A stretch of 64,000 nucleotides of DNA. Origin: Rhodopseudomonas telluris. GTDB taxonomy: Bacteria; Pseudomonadota; Alphaproteobacteria; Rhizobiales; Xanthobacteraceae. How positions within the stretch are numbered: position 1 is the stretch's first letter; each line of letters opens with the position of its first letter. The DNA is taken from contig NZ_JBHLWM010000001.1 of assembly GCF_042432815.1 (NCBI RefSeq), forward strand, positions 1,054,001 through 1,118,000. The letters run 5' to 3'. The position numbers and the translations under genes are program-made. Shown piece by piece: positions 26,599 to 35,874 of the stretch. A model generated the notes under the pieces. It saw only the letters and a program-made list of their open reading frames with translations, ran no database searches and was not told the origin of the DNA.

Positions 26599-26970
26599 GT
26601 GTCGCTGCAGGTTGAACGGGTGGAGTGGATGGCGTCACCGCCTCTGGTGCCGGATTTCGCGATCGACGAGGCGCATCTCGCGCGGATGACGCTGGGCGAC
26701 CGGGCGCTGGAGCGCGAGGTGCTGGCGATGTTCTCGGCGCAGGCCGCCAGCACGGTGGCGCTGCTGTCGTCCTGGCCGGCGGATGCCGCCGCGCTGGCGC
26801 ACACGCTGAAGGGCTCGGCCCGCGCCATCGGCGCCTTCGCGGTGGCCGATGCAGCCAGCGAATTCGAGGATGCGCTCCGGGACGGTCGCGACGCCACCGA
26901 GCTTCTGGCGACGCTGGATGCGGCCGTCGATCATGCCCGGGTGGCGATCGGGGATCTCCTGGAACGCTGA
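26599..26970 (+). CDS. Histidine phosphotransfer (Hpt) domain protein
   Basis: 123 residues forming one Hpt domain. The phosphorylated histidine is in AHTLKGSARAIGA (H68). Such proteins relay phosphate between hybrid kinases and response regulators in the cytoplasm; no kinase is adjacent. GTG 26599 is chosen because CGAGGAGG (26586-26593) lies at ideal spacing; GTG 26563 and ATG 26629 are alternatives. It is divergent from the GPR-like gene and may share its CtrA-bound promoter region, which would tie it to the cell cycle (inference). Confidence 0.85.
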   Translation: MSLQVERVEWMASPPLVPDFAIDEAHLARMTLGDRALEREVLAMFSAQAASTVALLSSWPADAAALAHTLKGSARAIGAFAVADAASEFEDALRDGRDATELLATLDAAVDHARVAIGDLLER

Positions 26971-27149
26971 CCGGCTTCGCCGCACTGCACCACGTCGGGC
27001 GCGGGTTGTGTCGCATCGTTGCGGCGAATGGCCGATGCGGCGGCGCCGGTTTTGCCGCCGCGGCGCTGGCGGAAAGCCGATCGACCCGCTATAGGACAGC
27101 CCGTCATCCTTTCCCTGTCAGAACCTTGTAGAGCGTCCGACGAGCAATC

Positions 27150-27470
27150 ATGGCCAAGATTCACTTTGTTGATCACTCCGGAGAAACCCGCACGGTCGAT
27201 GTCGAGAACGGCGCGACGGTGATGGAAGCGGCGATCCGTAACGCCATCCCGGGCATCGAGGCCGAATGCGGCGGCGCCTGCGCCTGCGCGACCTGCCACG
27301 TCTATATCGACGAGGCCTGGCGCGAGAAGGTCGGCGGCCCGACGCCGATGGAAGAAGACATGCTCGACTTCGGTTACGACGTGCGGCCGAACTCCCGGCT
27401 GTCGTGCCAGATCAAGGTCTCGGACGAACTCGACGGCCTCGTCGTGTCGACTCCCGACCGGCAGGCCTGA
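27150..27470 (+). CDS. [2Fe-2S] ferredoxin, adrenodoxin / FdVI type
   Basis: 106 residues. The cluster ligands are C40, C46, C49 and C86 (C-x5-C-x2-C-x36-C), as in adrenodoxin-type and Rhodobacter FdVI ferredoxins. These soluble one-electron carriers feed P450s or Fe-S assembly. A ferredoxin-NADP reductase gene lies 0.9 kb downstream; in R. palustris I recall a vertebrate-type ferredoxin (PuxB) close to the FNR gene, matching this arrangement. A P450 gene lies at 51.4 kb. Confidence 0.9.
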   Translation: MAKIHFVDHSGETRTVDVENGATVMEAAIRNAIPGIEAECGGACACATCHVYIDEAWREKVGGPTPMEEDMLDFGYDVRPNSRLSCQIKVSDELDGLVVSTPDRQA

Positions 27471-27548
27471 GCTTGCTCGGACTGACTGGGATGTCGTTCT
27501 AGAGCGCTTCATCGCGCGATTGAAACGATCCGACCTGTCCGCAGGCAC

Positions 27549-27670
27549 TGAATCCTCATCCTGAGGAGCCCGGCGAAGCCGGGCGTCTCGAAGGATGGGG
27601 CGACGCATTCCCCGTTGCCCATGGTTCGAGACGGCGCTGCGCGCCTCCTCACCATGAGGATGTGCCTGTG
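27549..27670. repeat. Inverted-arm repeat (CCTCATCCTGAGGAG type)
   Basis: The left arm CCTCATCCTGAGGAGCC...GTCTCGAAGGATG and the right arm, ending CACCATGAGGATG, are inverted copies containing TCTCGAA / TTCGAGA. It belongs to a family I recall as widespread in Bradyrhizobiaceae. It lies between the convergent ferredoxin and thioesterase genes. Confidence 0.6.
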
Positions 27671-27717
27671 GCGAGCGCTGCCGAGGCGGGCTCCAGGCTA
27701 TCAAGACAAACCTGCTG

Positions 27718-28173
27718 TTAGTCCTGCTCCTGCGCGTAGCCGCGCCGCCACCACGGCTTCAGCTTTTCGATCAGTTCATCGGTCAGCGGCGTCGGCTTGC
27801 GGCTGTGGAGATCGACCAGCACGGTGATGGCGCGGGCCGAGGCGACGCAGACGCCGCCTGAAAACACGGCCTGATCGTAATGCGTCGAGGTGCGGCCGAG
27901 CTTCACCAGGCCGATGCCGAGCTCGATCGTTCCCGGCCAGTGCAACTCGCTGCGGAAGTGAATGTCGAGCCGCGCCAGCACCCAGGACATGCCCTGCGGA
28001 ACCAGCCCCCGGATCAGCGTGACGCGCGCGCTCTCGAAGTAGCTGGCATAGACCGCGTTGTTGACGTGGTTGTTCGGATCGAGATCGGCGAACCGGACAT
28101 TGTCCGAAAGTCGGTAGGGGAAGTCTTCGAGCTGAGGGACTGCGTGGTCGCGGGATCTTGCGGTCAAGGCCAT
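27718..28173 (-). CDS. Acyl-CoA thioesterase, 4HBT hot-dog fold
   Basis: 151 residues. The active-site motif DLDPNNHVNNAVYASYFESAR is that of 4-hydroxybenzoyl-CoA-thioesterase-like (YbgC/FadM) enzymes, with the catalytic Asp at its start. It hydrolyses acyl- or aroyl-CoA thioesters in the cytoplasm; the natural substrate is not evident. It lies between the ferredoxin and FNR genes on the opposite strand, so it is probably not part of that electron-transfer pair. Confidence 0.85.
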   Translation of the reverse strand: MALTARSRDHAVPQLEDFPYRLSDNVRFADLDPNNHVNNAVYASYFESARVTLIRGLVPQGMSWVLARLDIHFRSELHWPGTIELGIGLVKLGRTSTHYDQAVFSGGVCVASARAITVLVDLHSRKPTPLTDELIEKLKPWWRRGYAQEQD

Positions 28174-28328
28174 TCTCCGGGCTTTTGCTTTCCATTGAGC
28201 GCAGTTCTTGAGCTAGAACAAGGTGCCGGCGCGGTTTTATGGCTTTTCTCCCCCGCCCGGCTTGGTTAGACAGGCCGCGGCCGGACCGCCCCGCGTCCGA
28301 GAATTCTTCAACACGAAAAGAATAAGCG

Positions 28329-29357
28329 ATGACCGAAACGATCAAGACAGATGTGCTGATTGTCGGCGCGGGTCCGTGCGGACTGTTCGCCGTGTTTGAA
28401 CTGGGCCTGCTCGACGTCAAAGCCCATCTGGTGGATATTCTCGACAAGGTCGGCGGCCAGTGCGCCGAGCTGTATCCGGAAAAGCCGATCTACGACATTC
28501 CGGGCGTGCCGATGATCACCGGTCACGGCCTCACCGAAGCGCTGATGGAGCAGATCAAGCCGTTCAGCCCGACCTTCCATCTCAACGAGATGATCGAGAC
28601 GGTCGAGAAGATCGGCGATCCGGAATTCCGCGTCACCACCAACGCCGGCACGGTGTTCGAGTGCAAGGTGCTGGTCGTCGCCGCGGGCGGCGGTTCGTTT
28701 CAGCCGAAGCGGCCGCCGGTGCCGGGCGTCGAAGCCTACGAGGGCAAGTCGGTGCACTACGCGGTGCGCAAGATGGAAGACTTCCGCGGCAAGGACATCC
28801 TGATCGTCGGCGGCGGTGATAGCGCGCTCGACTGGACGCTCAACCTCAACCCGATCTGCAAGAGCATGACGCTGGTGCATCGCCGCGATGATTTCCGCGG
28901 CGCGCCGCACAGCGTCGAGCAGATGCGCCAGCTCGTCGCCAGCGGCAAGCTCGACCTCAAGATCGGTCAGATCACCGAGCTGCAGGGCGACAACGGCCAG
29001 CTCGCCAGCGCCACCATCAAGCTCAACGACAACTCCGTCGCGCAGATCAAGTGCGACGCCATGCTGCCATTCTTCGGCCTGACCATGAAGCTCGGCCCGG
29101 TCGCGAACTGGGGCCTGCAGCTCGAGAACAATCTGATCCCGGTCGACACCGGCACGTTCGAGACCAACGTCCCCGGCATCTTCGCGATCGGCGACATCAA
29201 CACCTATCCGGGCAAGCTGAAGCTGATTCTCTCCGGCTTCCACGAAGGCGCGCTGATGGCCCAGAAGGCCGTCAAATACGTCTATCCGGACAAGCGCGTC
29301 GTGTTCCAGTACACGACCTCGTCCACCAACCTGCAGAAGAAGCTCGGCGTGAACTAA
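28329..29357 (+). CDS. Ferredoxin-NADP(+) reductase, thioredoxin-reductase-like type
   Basis: 342 residues. The FAD site VLIVGAGPCGLFAVFELG (residues 9-26), the NADP site ILIVGGGDSALDWTLNL (about 157-173) and the C-terminal FAIGDINTYPGKLKLILSGFHEGA are those of the YumC-type FNR family, which lacks the CxxC of thioredoxin reductases (here the site reads GGGDSALDW). The R. palustris enzyme of this type has been characterised (recalled). It probably reduces the ferredoxin encoded 0.9 kb upstream. Confidence 0.95.
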   Translation: MTETIKTDVLIVGAGPCGLFAVFELGLLDVKAHLVDILDKVGGQCAELYPEKPIYDIPGVPMITGHGLTEALMEQIKPFSPTFHLNEMIETVEKIGDPEFRVTTNAGTVFECKVLVVAAGGGSFQPKRPPVPGVEAYEGKSVHYAVRKMEDFRGKDILIVGGGDSALDWTLNLNPICKSMTLVHRRDDFRGAPHSVEQMRQLVASGKLDLKIGQITELQGDNGQLASATIKLNDNSVAQIKCDAMLPFFGLTMKLGPVANWGLQLENNLIPVDTGTFETNVPGIFAIGDINTYPGKLKLILSGFHEGALMAQKAVKYVYPDKRVVFQYTTSSTNLQKKLGVN

Positions 29358-29408
29358 GCGTACGCGGCGGGGCCGCTGTGCACCGCCTGAGCGAGTGAGT
29401 GATGAAGG

Positions 29409-29442
29409 AGGGCGCGCTGCAAGGCGCGCCCTTTCTGTTTTG
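29409..29442 (+). terminator. Rho-independent terminator after the FNR gene
   Basis: GGGCGCGC (29410-29417) pairs with GCGCGCCC (29424-29431) over a 6-base loop, followed by TTTCTGTTTT. It lies 50 bp after the FNR stop. Confidence 0.85.
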
Positions 29443-29458
29443 TCGGTGTCTCCCCGGT

Positions 29459-29542
29459 GTCATTGCGAGGAGCGCAGCGACGAAGCAATCCAGAGTCGCA
29501 GTGCTCGGCGCTGCTGGATTGCTTCGCTGCGCTCGCAATGAC
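29459..29542. repeat. Inverted-arm repeat (GTCATTGCGAGGAGCG type)
   Basis: The left arm GTCATTGCGAGGAGCGCAGC...GAAGCAATCC and the right arm GGATTGCTTCGCTGCGCTCGCAATGAC are near-perfect inverted copies. Another member is at 50127-50208. The rest of the 29358-29699 gap holds only the FNR terminator and nothing else I can support. Confidence 0.75.
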
Positions 29543-29699
29543 GGTGAAGGAGGCGAGGGGGCATTTTGCTCGGCGACAGGGGCGCGCGCTGCCGCGTTTC
29601 ACGTCAAGTTGACGCGATCACTTGCTGGACTCGGGCCGTCCGGACGCGTCATGAAGGGGCTTCCGCCGTTTCACGTTCGCGCGAGGCCCGATTCCGCCG

Positions 29700-30974
29700 A
29701 TGAAATTCGCCGTCTCTCAGCGCCACAAGCGGCAATTCGTGATCTTTTCCTCGCGCTCGAAGCGGCGGGCGATCTTTCTGGCGGGCGGGTTGTTCATCGG
29801 CGTCGCGGCGGCGGCGCTGGCCTGGCTGGCCGATCTGGCGCAGGACGTCTTCGCCGATCTGCTGCGGCATTCGCGCTACTGGCCGCTGCTGATCACGCCG
29901 CTCGGCTTCCTGATCTCGGTGTATCTCACCAACCGTTTCTTCCCGAATGCGGGCGGTAGCGGCATTCCGCAGGCGATCGCGGCGCGGCGGCTGACCGATC
30001 AAAGCGCGCGCGGCCGGCTGGTGTCGCTGCGCGTGGCGGTCGGCAAGTTCGTGCTGACGCTGTTCGGCCTGATGGTCGGCGCCTCGGTCGGCCGCGAAGG
30101 ACCGACCGTGCAGATCGGCGCTTCGATCATGTTTGCGCTCGGCCGGCTGTCGCCGCGGCGGCAACCGGCGCTGATCCTGGCCGGCGCTTCGGCGGGCGTC
30201 GCGGCGGCGTTCAACACGCCGCTCGCCGGCATCATCTTCGGCATCGAGGAGATGAGCCGCTCGTTCGAGACGCGCGCCAGCACCCTGATCATTGCCGCCG
30301 TGGTGGCGGCGGGCCTGACCTCGATCGCGCTGCTGGGCAACTACACGTATTTCGGCAGCAGCGCGATGGGGCTGCGCGGCGGGCTCGACTGGCTGGCAAT
30401 CCCGGTCTGCGGCCTGGTCGGCGGGCTCGCCGGCGGGCTGTTCAACCGCGCCGTGGTGGCGTCGAGCAATCTGCCGGCGTTCACGCGACGGCCGCTGCTG
30501 CTGGCGCTCGGCTGCGGCCTCGCGGTGGCGGTGTGCGGCATCGTCTCGAACGACACTATCTACGGCACCAGCTACGCGCAGGTGAAAGCGGCGCTGGAGA
30601 GCGGAACGCCGCTGCCGGGCGATTTCGGCGTGCTGAAGCTGCTCGCCACCACGCTGTCGTCGATCAGCGGCCTGCCTGGCGGCATCTTCTCGCCCTCGCT
30701 CGCGGTCGGCGCCGGTCTCGGCAGCAACCTCGCGGCGCTGTTCACCGAGACGCCGGTTGCGGCCATCATGCTGCTCGGCATGGTGGCGTATTTCTCCGGT
30801 GTGGTGCAGGCGCCGATCACCGCCTTCGCCATCGTCATCGAGATGACCGACAACCACGCGATGGTGATCCCGGTGATGGCCACTTCGCTGCTCGCCTACG
30901 CCACCTCGCGGCTGATCGCCGAGGAGGGCATCTATCACGCGTTGGCCAAGCGTTTCGTGCAAGCGAGCACTTAG
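29700..30974 (+). CDS. CLC family chloride channel / Cl-/H+ antiporter
   Basis: 424 residues with about ten hydrophobic segments and the three CLC selectivity motifs: GSGIPQ (86-91), GREGPTVQ (131-138, with the gating glutamate E133) and GGIFSPSLAVGAGLG further on. The gating glutamate is kept, as in bacterial antiporters used in acid resistance. It has no cytoplasmic CBS domains. The start ATG 29700 lies shortly before the first membrane helix. Confidence 0.92.
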   Translation: MKFAVSQRHKRQFVIFSSRSKRRAIFLAGGLFIGVAAAALAWLADLAQDVFADLLRHSRYWPLLITPLGFLISVYLTNRFFPNAGGSGIPQAIAARRLTDQSARGRLVSLRVAVGKFVLTLFGLMVGASVGREGPTVQIGASIMFALGRLSPRRQPALILAGASAGVAAAFNTPLAGIIFGIEEMSRSFETRASTLIIAAVVAAGLTSIALLGNYTYFGSSAMGLRGGLDWLAIPVCGLVGGLAGGLFNRAVVASSNLPAFTRRPLLLALGCGLAVAVCGIVSNDTIYGTSYAQVKAALESGTPLPGDFGVLKLLATTLSSISGLPGGIFSPSLAVGAGLGSNLAALFTETPVAAIMLLGMVAYFSGVVQAPITAFAIVIEMTDNHAMVIPVMATSLLAYATSRLIAEEGIYHALAKRFVQAST

Positions 30975-30993
30975 CTCAATTGTCGTGCGGTAT

Positions 30994-31019
30994 CCCGGGT
31001 GTCGCTACGCTCGCCCGGG
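30994..31019. other. Hairpin between convergent genes
   Basis: CCCGGG at 30994-30999 and at 31014-31019 flank a short partly palindromic core (GTCGC / GCTCG). It sits between the converging CLC and glycosyltransferase genes, and could end transcription from one side or be a short repeat remnant. Confidence 0.35.
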
Positions 31020-31038
31020 CTACCCCTCCGTCATGTTG

Positions 31039-32079
31039 TTACTTCCGGATCATCAGCTTGGCGGCCTTCAGCGGCCCCAGACGTAGCAACAACCCGACCA
31101 GACGCGCGCGCATCGATACGGATAGGTCGCTCCGTTCGCGCAGCAGGTTGAGCGCCGCCGCCTGGGCGAATTTGCGTTCCCCGGCGGTCAGCGTGGGCAG
31201 TTGTGAGCCGATCGCGTCGAGATCGATTGCTGAGACGGGAGCGCTACGGGCGCGGGCCGGATCGGCGAGTTCGAGCATGCGGAACAGCCGCGAACTGTCG
31301 CGTTCGAAGGGACCGGGATTCGGGTCGTGCCAGTCGGGCGGAGCGGCGAGGGCGGCGGACGGGTCGGGCCGACCGGCGCGGCGCTCGGCGCTCGCGAGTT
31401 TCGCCAGGCGGGCGGAGTAGATCTGGCGCAGCTCGCGCGTCCGGGTGATGCTGCCGCCGTGCTCGCGATAGCGGATCAGCAGTTCGGGCAGGATCGCGAT
31501 CTCGCCGATGTCGGCGAGTCGCAGCCAGAAATCGTAGTCTTCGCCGGCCTCGAAGGCGGCGCGATAGCCGCCGACGCGGCGCGCGGCCTCGGCGCGGAAC
31601 ATCACCGTCGGGTGGATGAACGGGCTCTTCTTCGCCAGCGTGTCGCGCAGGCGGTCGGGACTTGGCCGCATCTGTTTGCCGCGCGGCGCGCCGTGTTCGT
31701 CGATGACGTCGGCCCAGCCGCCGAGCAGCACGATGTCCGAATGCGCCGCGAGAAAATCCCGCTGCCGCGTCAGCCGCTCCGGCAGCGCGATGTCGTCGGC
31801 GTCGAGCCGCGCGATCAGCGGCGCCCGCGCCTGGGCGAGCCCGCGATTGAGCGCTGCGACCAGCCCTTCGCGCTCCTGGCGCAGCACGATCAGCCGCGGA
31901 TCGCTGGCGCGAATCTCCGCGAGAATCGACGGCGTCGCGTCGGCGGAGCCGTCGTCGATCACCAGCAGTTCCAGCGCGGCGAGCGTCTGCGTCAGCACGC
32001 TGCCGACCGCTTCGCGCAGCCAGCGCTGGCCGTCGCGGACCGGCAGGATCACCGAAACCTCGGGTGTGACCGGCAGCAC
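31039..32079 (-). CDS. Family 2 glycosyltransferase
   Basis: 346 residues, GT-A fold. VSVILPVRDGQRWL, LLVIDDGSADATPSIL and RLDADDIALPERL (the metal-binding D-x-D) are the family-2 signatures, with the acceptor-site segment GEDYDFWLRL. It adds a sugar from a nucleotide donor to a surface glycan, with unknown specificity. The start is GTG 32079, with GAGGAC upstream. It is divergent from another glycosyltransferase and an O-antigen-ligase-like gene, pointing to a small polysaccharide cluster. Confidence 0.88.
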   Translation of the reverse strand: MLPVTPEVSVILPVRDGQRWLREAVGSVLTQTLAALELLVIDDGSADATPSILAEIRASDPRLIVLRQEREGLVAALNRGLAQARAPLIARLDADDIALPERLTRQRDFLAAHSDIVLLGGWADVIDEHGAPRGKQMRPSPDRLRDTLAKKSPFIHPTVMFRAEAARRVGGYRAAFEAGEDYDFWLRLADIGEIAILPELLIRYREHGGSITRTRELRQIYSARLAKLASAERRAGRPDPSAALAAPPDWHDPNPGPFERDSSRLFRMLELADPARARSAPVSAIDLDAIGSQLPTLTAGERKFAQAAALNLLRERSDLSVSMRARLVGLLLRLGPLKAAKLMIRK

Positions 32080-32336
32080 TGTCGTCCTCGCTCAAATCGT
32101 GCACGTCGCTGGCCGGGCCGGCGCGTGCCGGCCGACATAGACCGCGACGGCCGGCGCTTTGCAAGCGCGCCAGCCTCCGCGGTCTTTCCGGCAGCGAATT
32201 CGCCGTGCCGACCGCCGCGCCATTGACGCTGCGAAGCCGGACCCGTTACATCGCCGCATTGATTTGGTGATCGCGCGGGCCGCCGCGTGGATGGTTTCAC
32301 CGGCCGCGACGGCCGACGTCAGCGACGGACAGCTCT

Positions 32337-33662
32337 TTGGCGCAGCCTCCCGATCCGAACAGCCCGCCCCAGCCCTGGCTGTGGATGGACGTCACGACCA
32401 GCTGTCGCGCCCGATCCGGCCAGATGAACGGCACGCTGCGGGTCGAGCACAGCATCGCGACGGCGCTGTCGGAGGCGATCGCGCCGGAACTCCGCTTCTG
32501 CCGCTACGATCCGCTGCGGCGGGACTACGTGCCGGTCGCCTATGCGCCAGATCTGGGCGCAAAGCCGGTCGCCGCCGCTCCGAAGAAGCAACGGGCGACC
32601 TTGCTGTCGTCGATCAAGCCGCTCGGCAAGAAGCTGGAACGCACGATTCGCACCTCGGTGCGGGGCGCCGCCGCGCCATTGTTTCAGAAGGTGTCTGGCC
32701 GCGAAGGATTGCCGCCGCTCGCGCATGCTGGCGCCAGCGAGGTGCTGCTGCTGGCCGGTGAGAACTGGTCGCGGGTGGACTATGCGGCGGTGGCGCGAAT
32801 GCGCCGCGAACGCGGCACGAAGGTCGCCGCGGTATGCCAGGACTTCATCCCGGTGGTCGCGCCGCAGTTCTTTGCTGACGGCGAATTCGTCACCCAGTTC
32901 GAGGCGTATGCGCAGTTTTTGATCCGTGAATGCGATCTGGTCGTGTCGATTTCCGAATCGACCAGCGCCGACGTGAGAGCTTACGCGCAGCGCCACGGCG
33001 GCGTGCGCGGCGCGCTCGAGGTGGTGCATCTCGGCGCCGATCTGGTGACGCCGAAGGCGGCGGTTCGGCCGCAGGCGCTCACCGACGCGCAGGCGAAACG
33101 CTTCGTGATCAGCGTCTCGACCATCCAGTCGCGCAAGAACTTCGATCTGTTGTATCACCTGTGGCGCCGGCTGACCGAGCAGGGCACGCCGGACCTGCCG
33201 ACGCTGGTGATCGTCGGCCAGCCGGGGTTCGGCAGTTCCGACCTGTTGTGGCAAATCGCGCACGATCCGGTCACCGCGTCCTCGATCCTGCATCTGCCGC
33301 GGGTGGGCGACGAGGAACTTGCGTGGCTGTATCAGCACTGCGCCTTCACGCTTTACCCCTCGTTCTACGAGGGCTGGGGACTACCGGTGTCCGAGAGCCT
33401 GGCTTTCGGCAAATACTGTCTCGCATCGAACACGTCGTCGTTGCCGGAAGCCGGCGCAGGGCTGGCGGGGCACCTCGATCCGCTGGATTTCGCCGCCTGG
33501 CGCGACGCGGTGCTTGACCTGATCCGCTCGCCTGCGCACCTTGCCGATCACGAGGCTGCGATCCGGGCGAATTATCGTCCGGTCACCTGGGATCAGTCCG
33601 CGCGGCGGATGGCCGAGGTTCTTCGCGGCCTGTCGGTCGCGCCGGCCCTTGTCGGGAATTAG
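32337..33662 (+). CDS. Family 4 glycosyltransferase (GT-B)
   Basis: About 441 residues. The N-terminus MDVTTSCRARSGQMNGTLRVEHSIA resembles the ROCKMANN-fold start of mannosyl-type transferases of polysaccharide clusters. The C-terminal half has FVISVSTIQSRKNFDLL and the donor site YPSFYEGWGLPVSESLAFG with the E-x7-E pair. The start is uncertain; I took TTG 32337 because no ATG fits before the conserved WMDVT. The stop codon overlaps the ribosome site of the next gene. Confidence 0.82.
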   Translation: MAQPPDPNSPPQPWLWMDVTTSCRARSGQMNGTLRVEHSIATALSEAIAPELRFCRYDPLRRDYVPVAYAPDLGAKPVAAAPKKQRATLLSSIKPLGKKLERTIRTSVRGAAAPLFQKVSGREGLPPLAHAGASEVLLLAGENWSRVDYAAVARMRRERGTKVAAVCQDFIPVVAPQFFADGEFVTQFEAYAQFLIRECDLVVSISESTSADVRAYAQRHGGVRGALEVVHLGADLVTPKAAVRPQALTDAQAKRFVISVSTIQSRKNFDLLYHLWRRLTEQGTPDLPTLVIVGQPGFGSSDLLWQIAHDPVTASSILHLPRVGDEELAWLYQHCAFTLYPSFYEGWGLPVSESLAFGKYCLASNTSSLPEAGAGLAGHLDPLDFAAWRDAVLDLIRSPAHLADHEAAIRANYRPVTWDQSARRMAEVLRGLSVAPALVGN

Positions 33663-33669
33663 GAGTCCA

Positions 33670-34962
33670 ATGGTTTTTGCAGTCGCCGGGCCGTCACGGA
33701 GCAAGCAAAGGCTGGAGCGGACCCGCGACTGGCTGGTGCGGACCCGGGCCGCGGAGAAGCTGTTCATCCTTGTGCTGTGTCTCGTCTATGCGCTGCACAG
33801 CATATGGTCGGCGAGGACCGTGCTGTGGTTCCTGGTCGTGCCGGTTATGCTGATCGTGGCGACGCCGTATCGTTCGCTGCTGTCGATCGTGAAGTCGCCG
33901 GTGTTCATCGCCTCGGCGGTGTTTCTGCTGGTGCTGCTCGCGACCTCGGCGCTCGGCGGCGAGACGCCGACGAAGATCCTGCTGCTCAATCTGCGCTACA
34001 CGGTAGCGGTACTCGCCTTCGTGACGATCGCCGCGTATCTGGTCCGCGAGGATGGTGATTTCCTGCGGACGCTGTTCCTGGTGCTCGGGCCGGTCGCCGC
34101 GCTGATCGCGATCCGCGACGTGGCGTCGTTTACCGGCTTGTCGTTCCGGACGCTGATGACGGTGCGGCTCGAGGGCGTCAAAGGCCTGACCGTGTACTAC
34201 AACTCCAACGTCATCGGGATGATGTTCGCGATGCCCTGCGTCGGGGCGGCGGCGGTGATGGCGTCGCGGTCGCTGAAGCTGTGGCAGCACGTGATGCTGG
34301 CGGCCTCGGTGCTGGTGCTGCTCGGCGCGATCCTGCTGACCGGAAGCCGCGGTTCGCTGATCGCGGCGGCGGTCGGCATCGGCGTCGCCGTGCTGCTGTC
34401 CGAGCACCGCCGGCTCAAGCTGGCGCTGATCGCGGTGGCCGTCGTGGTGGTCGGCCTGATCGTGATCGCGCCGTTCCAGAGCGAGTTGCTGCAGCGGCGC
34501 GACAGCCTGCGGCTCGCGCTGTGGCCGATCTATCTCGAGATGGCGGCCGAGAAGCCGTGGCTCGGTTACGGTCTCGCGTTCGATACTCAACGCACGCTGT
34601 CCAGCGGCAACGTGGTGATGAATGCCCACAATATCGTGCTGTGCGCTCTCGTGCGTGGCGGCGTGTTCGCCGCGCTGGCCCTGATCGGCATCGTGCTGGC
34701 GGCGCTGGTGAGCGGCTTCAAGGCGTGGCGAGGGTCCGGCGAGGTCGTGGCGCTGGCGCTGCTCGCGGCCTGTCTCACCGCCTCGAGCGTCGACTACGAG
34801 ATTGTTCCGACCGATCTCGCCTACCTGTACATCCTGTTCTGGCTTCCGGTCGGTGTCTGCCTGGGCGCGGGCCTGTCGGCCCATCGCATTCTGCCCGGGC
34901 GACGGCTCCGCCCGGAGACGGTCTCCGCCTCGTCACAAAATCGCCAGCCGTCGGGGGATTAG
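33670..34962 (+). CDS. O-antigen ligase / Wzy-like polysaccharide polymerase
   Basis: 430 residues with about 11-12 hydrophobic segments. The Wzy_C signature is visible in LLTGSRGSLIAAAVGIG and in the periplasmic loop with RLALWPIYLEMAAEKPWLGYGLAF...NAHNIVL. WaaL/Wzy enzymes join or polymerise lipid-linked glycans on the outer face of the inner membrane. The start ATG 33670 has AGGAG at 33661-33665 and directly follows the glycosyltransferase stop, so both are one transcript. Confidence 0.85.
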   Translation: MVFAVAGPSRSKQRLERTRDWLVRTRAAEKLFILVLCLVYALHSIWSARTVLWFLVVPVMLIVATPYRSLLSIVKSPVFIASAVFLLVLLATSALGGETPTKILLLNLRYTVAVLAFVTIAAYLVREDGDFLRTLFLVLGPVAALIAIRDVASFTGLSFRTLMTVRLEGVKGLTVYYNSNVIGMMFAMPCVGAAAVMASRSLKLWQHVMLAASVLVLLGAILLTGSRGSLIAAAVGIGVAVLLSEHRRLKLALIAVAVVVVGLIVIAPFQSELLQRRDSLRLALWPIYLEMAAEKPWLGYGLAFDTQRTLSSGNVVMNAHNIVLCALVRGGVFAALALIGIVLAALVSGFKAWRGSGEVVALALLAACLTASSVDYEIVPTDLAYLYILFWLPVGVCLGAGLSAHRILPGRRLRPETVSASSQNRQPSGD

Positions 34963-35029
34963 TTCGCCCGCCGGAACGACTTACCGCTCCGCCACATTCT
35001 CGTCTCATCGCGATGTTTCAGGTGTTACC

Positions 35030-35674
35030 ATGAATACACATCGACCGATCCGTTTCCTTGCGCTCGCGGCCGCGGCCGTCCTTTCCTGTGTGATGACCGC
35101 CACGTCGCCGGCCGCCGCAGCGGAACCCACCGCCGCCGGGCTCTGGCAACGCACCGACACCGGCAAGCCGGGCGGAAAGCCGGTGGTCTGGGTGCTGATG
35201 CTCGACCGTGGCAACAACCAGTACGAAGGCATCGTCGCCAAGAGCTTTCCGCAGGCCGGCCAGCCGAACCTGACGATCTGCGAGGAGTGCGAGGACGATC
35301 GCAAGAACCAGCCGATCCTCGGCATTTCGCTGATCCGCGACATGAAGCGGAAAGGCCGTGTCTATGAGAACGGCAACATTCTCGATCCGCGCAACGGCGA
35401 CGTCTGGAAGGCGATGCTGACGGTGAGCCCGGATGGCCAGATCTTGACGCTGCGCGGCTATCTGATGACCCCGGCGCTCGGCAAGGACGAAGACTGGTTC
35501 CGGCTGCCCGACATCGCGATCTCCCAGCTCGATCCGGATATCGTCGCCAAGTTCATCCCCGAGCAGGCCGCCGCGCTGGCCAGCAAGCCCGGCGCGCCCG
35601 CCACTGCCGGGAAGGCAAAAACCGCCACGCCGGCCCCGGCCCCCAAGGGCGGCATGATGGCTCCGGCCAAGTAA
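35030..35674 (+). CDS. Secreted DUF2147 protein
   Basis: 214 residues. A signal peptide (residues 1-30, cleavage near AAAAEP) is followed by the DUF2147 beta-barrel-like domain (GLWQRTD, GKPVVWVLMLDRGNNQYEGIVAKSFP, CEECEDDRKNQPILGISLIRDMKRKG, GNILDPRNGDVWKAMLTVSPDGQILTLRGYL) and a flexible Ala/Pro/Lys tail. Function is unknown; relatives are periplasmic and small. It ends with a clear terminator. Confidence 0.85.
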   Translation: MNTHRPIRFLALAAAAVLSCVMTATSPAAAAEPTAAGLWQRTDTGKPGGKPVVWVLMLDRGNNQYEGIVAKSFPQAGQPNLTICEECEDDRKNQPILGISLIRDMKRKGRVYENGNILDPRNGDVWKAMLTVSPDGQILTLRGYLMTPALGKDEDWFRLPDIAISQLDPDIVAKFIPEQAAALASKPGAPATAGKAKTATPAPAPKGGMMAPAK

Positions 35675-35750
35675 GCGCAGGGGACCGAGCCGGCCGTGCC
35701 TGACGGCAGGCCGGAACCCGGCCAACGCGACGAAACAATCCGATTGCCCC

Positions 35751-35784
35751 AGATGCCCGGCCTTGTGCCGGGCATCTGCGTTTT
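35751..35784 (+). terminator. Rho-independent terminator after the DUF2147 gene
   Basis: AGATGCCCGGC (35751-35761) pairs perfectly with GCCGGGCATCT (35767-35777) over a 5-base loop, followed by GCGTTTT. It may serve both converging genes. Confidence 0.85.
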
Positions 35785-35874
35785 CAGGGGCGCGATGCGG
35801 GACGACGCGAAGGGTGGGGCCGAGCCCCACCGTCAGCCATGCAGGCAGGAATTGTCCTCCCGACGAGGTCACGT

